Positions 1-6,765 of a stretch of 24,070 bases of DNA are shown here, one piece after another. Both the position numbers and the translations under genes were made by a program. Origin of the DNA: a virus. How positions within the stretch are numbered: the first letter of the stretch is position 1; each line of letters starts with the position of its first letter. Where the stretch lies: positions 1-24,070 of IMG/VR virus record IMGVR_UViG_3300013131_000244; one strand, 5' to 3'. The notes under the pieces are model-generated. The model had not been told where the DNA came from and did not search any database. It worked only from the letters and a program-made list of their open reading frames with translations.

Positions 1-54
1 ACTGATATTGAGTTTACTGAAATTTCCGAAGAAGAAAACATTTCTGAAGAATAA
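1..54 (+). CDS. 3' end of an unidentified protein with an acidic tail
   Basis: An open frame enters from the left edge and stops with TAA at 52-54. Only 17 codons are visible and they are rich in glutamate (a Glu-Glu-Glu run, then Glu-Glu before the stop). An acidic C-terminus is all that can be said, and the protein cannot be identified. A 36-base gap separates it from the UV damage endonuclease gene. Confidence 0.5.
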   Translation, partial: TDIEFTEISEEENISEE

Positions 55-90
55 TTTGGAAATATGAAATAATGTTCTTATCTTTAAGAC

Positions 91-1143
91 ATGAAGAAAA
101 ATATACGTTTAGGGTATGCATGTATCAATATGACATTGGCATCCCGTCCAAAAAAGTTAGGTGGCCGTATTACTACGAATAGAGGTGTTCGTAAAGATTC
201 TTGGTTTCATACTAACGACTTAGCTAAACTTAATGACATTGCAATTCAGAATGCCAAGGACTTGTTACATATTCTTAAATGGAATGAAGAGAATGGTATT
301 CGAGTATTTCGTATAGGGTCTGAGATTATCCCATGGGCTGATCACTATGAACTTACAGACTTGCCTAAGTATGACGAACTTAGTAAGTTGTTCATGCAAT
401 GTGGTGACTTTGCTCGAGCACATGATCATAGATTGTCATTTCACCCAGGCCCGTTTCATATCCTAGGTTCTCAACGCGAAGATGTTGTTAACAAGAGTCT
501 TACTAGTCTCGAACGTCATTCGCAGATATTTGATATGATGGGTTTTGCTCCGTCTTATTGGAACAAGATCAATATTCATATTGGCGGCGCTTACGGCAAT
601 CCAGAAGGTACTGCATATACATGGATGCGTAATTGGGAGCGATTGTCTGACAGTTGCAAGGCACGTTTAGTTGTTGAAAACGATGACAAGCCTAGCCTAT
701 ACTCCGTTGACATGTTACATATGTTTGTACATCGTAACATAGGTATTCCGATTACATTTGACTACTATCATCATAAGTTGCATACCGGTGGCTTATCTGA
801 GCAAGAGGCGTTTGAAATGGCACGTAGTACATGGCCTTCGGATGTTAGGCAAGCTTGCCATTACAGCGAGTCCCGTCGTGTAGAGTATCAATTGTTACTC
901 GAACGTGCGGCTGATCAATACAATATTCCAAAAGAAGAATTACTCACATGGCCTACCTTTGCCAGATGGCAGAAGGAGTTTAGTAAGATCAAAGAGCAAG
1001 CACATTCTGATTACATCATTCAGCCTATCAATACATACGGCTATGATATTGATATCATGATTGAGGCTAAGGCTAAAGAATTAGCACTTTTAAAGTGGAG
1101 AGATATTTATATACATAACAATCAAGAAAAGGTTTTAATATGA
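91..1143 (+). CDS. uvsE: UV damage endonuclease (UVDE/UvsE family)
   Basis: This is a 350-aa TIM-barrel enzyme of the UVDE family. Members nick DNA 5' of cyclobutane dimers and 6-4 photoproducts and so start alternative excision repair. Against my memory of Thermus UVDE, the family blocks appear in order: RLGYACINMTL (6-16), FRIGSEIIP (73-81), LSFHPG (115-120), NIHIGGAYG (161-169), VVENDD (194-199), TFDYYHH (222-228), CHYSES (256-261), AHSDY (304-308) and MIEAKAKE (323-330). The likely metal ligands H118, H163, E196, D224, H227, H257, H305 and E325 are all present. Two points are odd. The lysine that is carboxylated in the Thermus enzyme, two residues before the H257 equivalent, appears to be alanine (A255). 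About 35 extra residues lie between H257 and H305. The gene also looks richer in G+C than its neighbours. Its last four bases (ATGA) overlap the next start. Confidence 0.93.
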   Translation: MKKNIRLGYACINMTLASRPKKLGGRITTNRGVRKDSWFHTNDLAKLNDIAIQNAKDLLHILKWNEENGIRVFRIGSEIIPWADHYELTDLPKYDELSKLFMQCGDFARAHDHRLSFHPGPFHILGSQREDVVNKSLTSLERHSQIFDMMGFAPSYWNKINIHIGGAYGNPEGTAYTWMRNWERLSDSCKARLVVENDDKPSLYSVDMLHMFVHRNIGIPITFDYYHHKLHTGGLSEQEAFEMARSTWPSDVRQACHYSESRRVEYQLLLERAADQYNIPKEELLTWPTFARWQKEFSKIKEQAHSDYIIQPINTYGYDIDIMIEAKAKELALLKWRDIYIHNNQEKVLI

Positions 1144-1310
1144 AAGACAAGGACAATGTTTTAAGACGTTTAGATGAGGCTGATAATATGGCTATGGTAC
1201 TTATTGATTTGGCTAGTAAAAAAGCTATTGATACTAATGAAGCCGTACGTAGATTAGGCGAAATTCGTAGTCGTATTCAATTTGCAATGGGTCGTGTAGA
1301 AATTAGCTAA
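1140..1310 (+). CDS. small helical protein, 56 aa, function unknown
   Basis: A 57-codon frame starts with ATG inside the stop of the UV endonuclease gene (ATGA, 1140-1143). It ends with TAA whose last base is the first base of the next gene's ATG (TAATG, 1308-1312). This exact fit between two real genes is the main argument that it is expressed, probably by translational coupling. The product starts MKDKDNVLRRLDEAD and is charged, predicted largely helical, and lacks cysteine, a signal peptide or a membrane segment. It resembles the small helical proteins often found in T4-like accessory regions, but I recognise no family. Confidence 0.75.
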   Translation: MKDKDNVLRRLDEADNMAMVLIDLASKKAIDTNEAVRRLGEIRSRIQFAMGRVEIS

Positions 1311-2380
1311 TGAAATCTAAAATATTACCGTACTTAATAGCATTAAGTGCATTTGCAGTATCAGCATCAGCAGCATTTTATTCAGTTTATGGATTGAGTA
1401 AATTGTTTGCTGGAGCTAGTACACAAGTAATTGTAATGGCAAGTAGTTTAGAATTTGCTAAATTAGTCATTGCATCTTTATTATACCAGTACTGGGATAC
1501 AATTAACAAAGTGTTACGGGTATATTTAATAGGGGCCATAACTATATTAATGCTAATTACGAGTGGTGGTATATACGGATACTTATCTAGTGCATATCAA
1601 GACACTGCCAATAAATCAGGTGTTGTTGAAAAACAAATCGAAACTATAAAAACTAAACGTACTCGATTTGAACAAAATAAAACAGATTATATGGCAGAGA
1701 AACAAAGATTAGATACTGATATATCACAGTTACGTAATGCGTTAGCTACCGGTAGTACTACTCAAAGTGTTGATAGACAAACAGGCCAGGCGATTATACG
1801 TTCTAATGAATCTAATCGTAAAGCATTTGAATCGCAATTACAAACTGCTATTACTAATAAAGATGCATTAGATATTAAATTATCTACAGTAGGCGATAGT
1901 TTAACAGCATTAGATCTAAAAATATTAGATATAGAATCAAATGCACAATTAGCCGGAGAATTAGGACCATTAAAATATTTAAGTAATCTAACTGGTAAAT
2001 CCATGGATACAGTTATTAACTGGTTCTTATTACTTATTATATTTGTATTTGATCCATTAGCAATTGCATTGGTAGTAGCAGCAAATATGGCATTTGAAAA
2101 AGTACACCAAAGACATTATGATACTATACCATATGTATCAGACGATTTTCAAGTAGGCCCTGATGGCGCATATGAACATGAAGACGATGACGATGAGTGG
2201 GATAACACAATAGATGACGGCTTAGATGATAATGAACCCGTATTTAACGAGTCATTATTAGACTTACAAGATCCTATTATAGAAGAAAAACCTAAAGAAG
2301 ATATTTACGAAGAAAAACCTAAAAACGAAGAATCTAACAAGTCCAATGAAGCTCCTAAGCGCATAGCATATTGGACGTAA
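1310..2380 (+). CDS. membrane protein with long coiled coil and acidic tail
   Basis: This 356-aa protein has a clear layout. Three hydrophobic helices lie at about residues 5-27, 38-58 and 70-92. A polar, Lys/Glu/Gln-rich coiled-coil stretch runs from about 105 to 215, followed by a fourth hydrophobic helix at about 236-260. The C-terminal tail (about 275-356) is very acidic, with a DDDDEWD run and Glu/Lys-rich repeats. It would sit in the host inner membrane with a large loop and tail; orientation is not determined. No enzyme motif is visible. The start is fixed by the TAATG overlap with the preceding small ORF. It could act on the envelope during infection (superinfection exclusion, lysis timing or anchoring of phage complexes), but that is conjecture. 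Confidence 0.85.
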   Translation: MKSKILPYLIALSAFAVSASAAFYSVYGLSKLFAGASTQVIVMASSLEFAKLVIASLLYQYWDTINKVLRVYLIGAITILMLITSGGIYGYLSSAYQDTANKSGVVEKQIETIKTKRTRFEQNKTDYMAEKQRLDTDISQLRNALATGSTTQSVDRQTGQAIIRSNESNRKAFESQLQTAITNKDALDIKLSTVGDSLTALDLKILDIESNAQLAGELGPLKYLSNLTGKSMDTVINWFLLLIIFVFDPLAIALVVAANMAFEKVHQRHYDTIPYVSDDFQVGPDGAYEHEDDDDEWDNTIDDGLDDNEPVFNESLLDLQDPIIEEKPKEDIYEEKPKNEESNKSNEAPKRIAYWT

Positions 2381-2392
2381 TATTTAATTTTT

Positions 2393-2902
2393 ATGGAAAA
2401 AGAAAAAAGTGGCTATGCTACAAAACAACACGATGGCAAACGATACATGATTTGTCAAAATAGTAAACCAGGCGGTAAGTATTGGAAAGATGTCTTATGT
2501 AATGAATGGTCTGAGGTAGGTAATAAAACTACTGCAGTGTTATGTTCACGATGTACATCTAAATTAGCCGGCGCGCCTGAAATGAGATCTGGATATGTAT
2601 CTAAGGGTCGTCCCCGAGGTTGGCAATTTATGGCAGAGTTTGTCGATCCGGAAGGTAATGTATTTCATAAGGGAGTAGAACAACCTAAATTAAAAGGTAC
2701 ATTACAACCTACAAAAATTGAACCTACAGATAACAAAAAGAAACTTTCAAAACAAGAGAAGGCTGATCTTAAAGAACAAATCTTAGGACAAATTGTTTTC
2801 CTACGTGGTGAAATTCTTAAGTCGGGTAAAAAGATGGAAATTAAAAAACATCAGTCTTCAATGAAAAAGCTTGAAAGACAATTAAACAAAGTTAACAAAT
2901 AA
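2393..2902 (+). CDS. four-cysteine, probably zinc-binding, basic protein
   Basis: This 169-aa lysine-rich protein has four N-terminal cysteines, C21, C36, C51 and C54. The last two form a CSRC knuckle, so a zinc-binding fold in the first 60 residues is likely. Residues about 60-85 hold a Gly/Arg/Trp-containing loop (GRPRGWQF). The C-terminal half (about 110-169) is a strongly basic, probably coiled-coil helix. This suggests a nucleic-acid or protein-binding role, which is inference. No Shine-Dalgarno sequence is visible before the ATG; the leader is only 12 AT-rich bases after the previous stop. I do not recognise a named family. Confidence 0.8.
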   Translation: MEKEKSGYATKQHDGKRYMICQNSKPGGKYWKDVLCNEWSEVGNKTTAVLCSRCTSKLAGAPEMRSGYVSKGRPRGWQFMAEFVDPEGNVFHKGVEQPKLKGTLQPTKIEPTDNKKKLSKQEKADLKEQILGQIVFLRGEILKSGKKMEIKKHQSSMKKLERQLNKVNK

Positions 2903-2942
2903 TTTTGTAAGTTAATTATTTTATATTATATTAATAGCAGTT

Positions 2943-3557
2943 ATGAGTATATACGACGAAAATTATAAAAAACCGACAGTTGAGACTGATGCAGAAAAGG
3001 TTACTCCATATACAGAAGTTACGGAGCAATTGACAACATTATTAGATTTTAAAGATTCTGTAGTATATCTTAATACAGATATTACAGATACTACTTTAAT
3101 AGATTTAATGATTAAAATACGGGCTATCCTAAATAATAGAGAAGAAGGTGATAAGTCGCCTATCAATCTAATTATCAATTCTAATGGCGGTGATGTATAT
3201 GAAATGCTAGGTATTATTGATTATATGCAATCATTGGATGTGCCTATCAATACAATTTGCAGAGGAAGAGCATTTTCAGCAGCAGCTGTTATATTAGCAT
3301 GTGGTACCGGTACACGGATGGTTAGTAAACATTCATGTGTAATGTTTCACGAATCTAGTTCTTTTCTTGAAGGAATTAAAATGAGTGACATGACAGCATA
3401 CTTAGCCAATCTTAAGAAAATTGAAAAGGATGTATGTGAACTATTAGCTACTAAATCTAATCAAAATGCCGAGTGGTGGTCGCAACAACAAAAGACTGAT
3501 ATGTTTTTATCAGCAGAACAGTTATTACAATATAAAATAATAGATCAAATAATTTAA
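2943..3557 (+). CDS. clpP: ClpP-like serine protease
   Basis: This 204-aa protein matches the ClpP/crotonase-fold protease family. The motif INLIINSNGGDVYE (74-87) corresponds to the ClpP strand and oxyanion-loop region. The Ser-His-Asp triad can be placed at S112 (in GRAFSAAAVI), H136 (in VMFHESS) and D186 (in TDMFLSAEQ). Spacings of 24 and 50 residues are close to those of bacterial ClpP. It ends with the usual ClpP motif in which a Ser-Ala-Glu-Gln helix leads to a Lys-Ile-Ile-Asp strand. ClpP forms tetradecameric chambers fed by Clp ATPases, and no ATPase is encoded here. In other phages ClpP-like proteins also serve as prohead proteases, but no capsid gene is nearby. The HD-domain gene begins two bases after its stop. 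Confidence 0.92.
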   Translation: MSIYDENYKKPTVETDAEKVTPYTEVTEQLTTLLDFKDSVVYLNTDITDTTLIDLMIKIRAILNNREEGDKSPINLIINSNGGDVYEMLGIIDYMQSLDVPINTICRGRAFSAAAVILACGTGTRMVSKHSCVMFHESSSFLEGIKMSDMTAYLANLKKIEKDVCELLATKSNQNAEWWSQQQKTDMFLSAEQLLQYKIIDQII

Positions 3558-3559
3558 TT

Positions 3560-4309
3560 ATGAGTTTAACAGCAGAAAAAATACATGATAATTGGATCGA
3601 ATTCCGTAGACGTGTAAATGAACTTTTTCCTACTAGGGCAAAAGCTTTGAATGAAATGTATGATTACTTTGAAGAACGTATGGTTACAATGCCAGCTTCA
3701 AGTGTAGATCATTTTCATAATGCATTTGAAGGTGGGTATGTCGACCACGTATTACGTGTTATGGACTGTGCAGAAAATTTATATAATTCATGGGAGTCGA
3801 TGGGAGCTAGTATAGATGGTTTTACTAAGGAGGAACTTATGTTTGCTGCAATGCATCATGACTTAGGAAAGGCTGGATTCCCTAATGACGGAGGAGAAAT
3901 TTATATCCCAAATGATTCGGAATGGCATCGTAAGAATCAAGGTAAGATGTATAAACATAATCCAAATAATCCATTTACTATGGTACCGGATCTAAGTTTA
4001 TGGAACTTACAACATTTTGGAGTACAAGTATCTTGGAATGAATATTTAGGTATTCGTATACATGATGGTCTGTATGATGATGCAAATAAACCATATTACA
4101 TTGCCAGAAGTGCTGACGCTAAGATGAGAAATAATTTAGCATTGATATTACATCATGCAGACCATATGGCAGCACGTATTGAATATGAACGTTGGGCTTC
4201 AGGCACAGCTGCCATTTCAAAGCCAACAGTATCAAAGCCTAAAGCCACTGTTAAATCAGATACGGCTATCAACGCCTCTAAGTTATTTAATGATTTATTT
4301 AAGGACTAA
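3560..4309 (+). CDS. HD-domain metal-dependent phosphohydrolase
   Basis: This 249-aa protein carries the HD signature: H63 (in YVDHVLRVM), the H100-D101 doublet (in MHHDLGKAG, 98-106), H168 (in RIHDG) and D201 (in HHADHMAARIE). This order, H...HD...H...D, is that of HD hydrolases acting on nucleotides or other phosphoesters with a divalent metal. The substrate cannot be deduced; dNTPs, cyclic nucleotides and alarmones are all possible. The last 35 residues are a Lys/Ser/Thr-rich linker and a short hydrophobic helix (SKLFNDLFKD). That C-terminal peptide could be a docking motif, for example for a sliding clamp, but this is speculative. The gene sits between the ClpP-like protease and a small membrane protein, with 2-base gaps on both sides. 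Confidence 0.9.
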   Translation: MSLTAEKIHDNWIEFRRRVNELFPTRAKALNEMYDYFEERMVTMPASSVDHFHNAFEGGYVDHVLRVMDCAENLYNSWESMGASIDGFTKEELMFAAMHHDLGKAGFPNDGGEIYIPNDSEWHRKNQGKMYKHNPNNPFTMVPDLSLWNLQHFGVQVSWNEYLGIRIHDGLYDDANKPYYIARSADAKMRNNLALILHHADHMAARIEYERWASGTAAISKPTVSKPKATVKSDTAINASKLFNDLFKD

Positions 4310-4311
4310 TT

Positions 4312-4596
4312 ATGTTAATTGCATTAATATCAGTATCAGTATTATTACTAGCCGCGTTGTTAGTAATTGTAAACTTATTACGTAAAGTTGAATCGCTAGA
4401 AGATTATGTTAGTGATTTAGAAACTTCCAATTTGGATTATTATACATTTTTTTCAAATTTAAAATCTAAAGTACGTGAATCATATTCTAGAATGAAAAAT
4501 ATTGACAGATTAGGTTCATTTGAAGCAGATGACGAAACTGGATTTATTTTTAAAGAACTTAAAGATATTGCTGATCAACTAAATGGGGACTTCTAA
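4312..4596 (+). CDS. small single-pass membrane protein
   Basis: This 94-aa protein has a strongly hydrophobic N-terminal helix (residues 1-23, rich in Leu/Val/Ile), then an amphipathic, probably coiled-coil region (24-70). A conserved-looking end follows, with the segment DRLGSFEADDETGF (64-77). From memory this last segment recurs in small proteins of cyanophages and other marine T4-like phages, always unnamed. It is probably anchored in the inner membrane with the bulk in the cytoplasm. The start follows AAGGA nine bases upstream of ATG. Its stop overlaps the sigma factor start (TAATG at 4594-4598), so the two are probably translationally coupled. Confidence 0.82.
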   Translation: MLIALISVSVLLLAALLVIVNLLRKVESLEDYVSDLETSNLDYYTFFSNLKSKVRESYSRMKNIDRLGSFEADDETGFIFKELKDIADQLNGDF

Positions 4597-5363
4597 TGAG
4601 TGCAGTTGAAGAATTTTATAAAGAGATGGAGATAGAAGCTGCTAATACCGTAGTAGTTTCTAAACGAGGCAGAAAGGCTAGTGATAAACAATATTTTACT
4701 GCTACCACAGAAAAGGCTATCATAGCTTATAATAAAGAAACGGATCAGTATTTACGTAATAAAATTTATCGTGAATATATAGACTATCCATTTAATAAGC
4801 TAGTAGAAAACATTTATCATACATCTAAATTTTCTTATTTTGATATTCCGTATGAAGACATTAAATGTGAAGTAGTAGCTTTCTTAAACGAAAAAATTCA
4901 TAAGTATACCGAAGGTAAAGGTAAAGCTTTTAGTTATTTTAGTATCATTGCTAAGAACTATTTAATTATTCAGAACAATTCAAATTATGCTAAATTTAAA
5001 CAACGTACTGATACTTCGTTAATTGACGAATCTCGAGATTTAATGACAGAAGTTAGTTTATCTTCTTATCAAGAATCTCTTAAAGACTTTGTAGACTTAT
5101 GGACGGATTGGTATGATAAAAATGCAAATGCAGTATTTAGCACTCGTAAAGATATTATAGTAGCAGATACAATTGTTGAGTTATTTAAGATACGTGAAAA
5201 TATTGAAGACTTTAATAAAAAGGCTTTGTATATTTTAGTTCGCGAACGTACTGGATTAAAAACTCAAAATATTACAAAAGTATTAACAACAATGCGCCGA
5301 GATTTTCTAAAAATGTTCTCGGTATATCAAAAGACCGGACGTTTTCCTAACAGTTCATTATAA
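4596..5363 (+). CDS. 55: late-transcription sigma factor, T4 gp55-like
   Basis: This 255-aa protein resembles gp55, the phage sigma factor that directs host RNA polymerase to late promoters. The recognisable part is a region-2-like helical block: YIDYPFNKLVENIYHTSKF (61-79), then EKIHKYTEGKGKAFSYFSII (99-118), then AKNYLII (119-125). It is longer than T4 gp55 (185 aa), with extra N-terminal residues including a basic SKRGRK stretch (22-27). The C-terminal helices (about 185-255) could hold the clamp or core contacts. In T4, gp55 works with gp33 and the gp45 clamp, neither of which is in this window. The start is fixed by the TAATG overlap. The gene is followed directly by the first copy of the putative late promoter motif. 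Confidence 0.85.
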   Translation: MSAVEEFYKEMEIEAANTVVVSKRGRKASDKQYFTATTEKAIIAYNKETDQYLRNKIYREYIDYPFNKLVENIYHTSKFSYFDIPYEDIKCEVVAFLNEKIHKYTEGKGKAFSYFSIIAKNYLIIQNNSNYAKFKQRTDTSLIDESRDLMTEVSLSSYQESLKDFVDLWTDWYDKNANAVFSTRKDIIVADTIVELFKIRENIEDFNKKALYILVRERTGLKTQNITKVLTTMRRDFLKMFSVYQKTGRFPNSSL

Positions 5364-5365
5364 GC

Positions 5366-5391
5366 CCTATATTTATTAGTAAAAGGGTTTT
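5366..5391 (+). promoter_or_regulatory. putative late promoter, copy 1
   Basis: The octamer ATATTTAT at 5369-5376 lies 15 bases before the ATG at 5392, in the gap right after the sigma factor gene. The octamer and its spacing recur at 8060, 19300 and 23278. It is similar in composition, but not identical, to the T4 late core TATAAATA. A weak ribosome site (AAAAGGG) follows. Confidence 0.45.
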
Positions 5392-5769
5392 ATGAGTGCA
5401 GATTACGAACTATTCAAAGGAACTACATTCTCAGATCTAATGCGCGATGTATATCACAATTCTAAAAAGAAGTCGCGCCAAATTGATACACTAATACAAG
5501 AACTACAACCGTTAGTTAAAAACGTGGGTGATGCAACTGTAATAGTACCGTTAATTGCAGAATATTTAGAAGTATCTGTTAAGAACGATGATGCGTTAGT
5601 TAAACTAGCTTCTATTGTACAACGTATAGTTTCTGCAACTGCTAAAGGCGAAGATGATGGCAATGAATTTGGTTTATCCGATGAAGAACGTAAACGTTTG
5701 ATCGAAGAGGCTGAAAAAGAAGTTAAGATTATCAAAGCCGCTGATGCGTCGGCGAAAGAGGATAAGTAA
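5392..5769 (+). CDS. conserved small phage protein, probably structural or assembly
   Basis: This 125-aa protein is mostly helical and acidic. Its N-terminal block contains FKGTTFSDLMRDVYHNSKKK (8-27). The middle (about 40-85, with VGDATVIVPLIAEYLEVSVK) is hydrophobic and probably a helical bundle. The charged tail (98-125) is Glu/Lys-rich. I recall similar sequences as unnamed proteins beside the spike and sigma genes in marine T4-like phages, which suggests a baseplate or assembly role; this is inference. It is the first gene after the putative late promoter, and its stop overlaps the next ATG by one base (TAATG, 5767-5771). Confidence 0.85.
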   Translation: MSADYELFKGTTFSDLMRDVYHNSKKKSRQIDTLIQELQPLVKNVGDATVIVPLIAEYLEVSVKNDDALVKLASIVQRIVSATAKGEDDGNEFGLSDEERKRLIEEAEKEVKIIKAADASAKEDK

Positions 5770-6764
5770 TGTTTACTATTGCACGTGTAATAGATTCAAG
5801 TATAGCATATACACCATCTATACGAAATTTTGCTGGTAATGATATAGAACTACCGTACGGTACTATTAAAGTACGTGGTCGAGCGGGCAGCTCTACTGCG
5901 CCTATTGATGTATTTGCTACACCTTTAGACTTATCAAATATTAATATTCCATTAAAAGACGAATTGGTATTAATTTCTTCTGGTTATGATGCGTCTAACG
6001 GTAATCGTTTTTATTATTCATCAATATTTAATGTACAAAATACGTTAAATACCAATAGTATTCCTAACTATTTTACATTTGAACAATCTACAGTTAGTGC
6101 TAATACTTACAATTCCAATCCTATTAAAAGTCGTACTAATATAGCTGCTCCCGAGTATATTTCACATACAGAACAAGAAATTATACCATTACAGCCATAT
6201 GAAGGCGATAAAATATTTAGTTCTAGATACGGCAGTGCTATAAGATTTTCTTCTAATATTAATAAAGGACAGTCTAAATATTTTAAATCAACTACTCCAT
6301 GGAAAGGATCCGGTGTTAATAGTCCCATTATAATGTTAACAGCTGGTTTAGCTAAATCCGCAGATTTCTATACAATAGAAAAACCGGATGAAGATAAAAG
6401 TTATATTTACCTTGCAAGTGACCAGAGTATTACAATGTCACCTGCACAGGCAAAAATTGGAACGGCACAATTACCAAGTAATTATAATAACGGCCAAATA
6501 ATTATCGGATCCGGCAGATTATTTTTTAATGCTCGACAAGATGATATAACACTAGTATCTAAATCTACTGTAAATGTAGCTACTCCTTCATGGGCTATTG
6601 ATATGGATAAATTTTTTACTATAGTAGAATCTTTAACACAGGAATTAGTTAATTTAGCACAAGGATCTGCTACATTTGCAACCGGCGCCGGGCCTACGGG
6701 TGTTTCTACTAACTTAGTAACATTACAGAATATCTTATCACAACTTAAAGCAATGAGGCAATAA
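5769..6764 (+). CDS. baseplate hub/central spike protein, OB-fold (gp5-like)
   Basis: This 331-aa protein has the layout of T4-like hub/spike proteins. The N-terminal OB-fold-like domain (about 1-95) contains YGTIKVRGRAGSST and a segment ending in LVLISSGYDA. A middle motif at about 144-160, GDKIFSSRYGSAIRF, matches a signature I recall from spike proteins of marine myoviruses. Two beta-strand-rich elements follow: SYIYLASDQSITM (about 212-224) and GQIIIGSGRLFFNARQDDI (about 241-259). These suggest a short beta-prism needle. A helical tail (275-331) could be the trimerisation or tape-measure contact. T4 gp5 also contains a lysozyme domain and this protein does not; the cell-wall hydrolase is the separate next gene. 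Its stop is two bases before that gene's start. Confidence 0.78.
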   Translation: MFTIARVIDSSIAYTPSIRNFAGNDIELPYGTIKVRGRAGSSTAPIDVFATPLDLSNINIPLKDELVLISSGYDASNGNRFYYSSIFNVQNTLNTNSIPNYFTFEQSTVSANTYNSNPIKSRTNIAAPEYISHTEQEIIPLQPYEGDKIFSSRYGSAIRFSSNINKGQSKYFKSTTPWKGSGVNSPIIMLTAGLAKSADFYTIEKPDEDKSYIYLASDQSITMSPAQAKIGTAQLPSNYNNGQIIIGSGRLFFNARQDDITLVSKSTVNVATPSWAIDMDKFFTIVESLTQELVNLAQGSATFATGAGPTGVSTNLVTLQNILSQLKAMRQ

Positions 6765-6765
6765 T

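Noticed and set aside
1762-2004. Minus-strand frames of 60-93 codons (1762, 2963, 5454, 6107, 6482, 7053, 8225, 10119, 15058, 18057, 20107, 20354).
   Set aside because: Each lies inside a strongly supported + strand gene and shows no independent motif or ribosome site.
2943-3557. ClpP-like protein as the phage prohead protease.
   Set aside because: No portal, scaffold or capsid gene is in the window and the gene is in an accessory cluster, so I kept the general protease call and listed this only as an alternative.
4155-4385. A 76-codon + strand frame spanning the end of the HD gene and the start of the next gene.
   Set aside because: It overlaps two well-supported genes in another frame, and its product is an unstructured, biased sequence.
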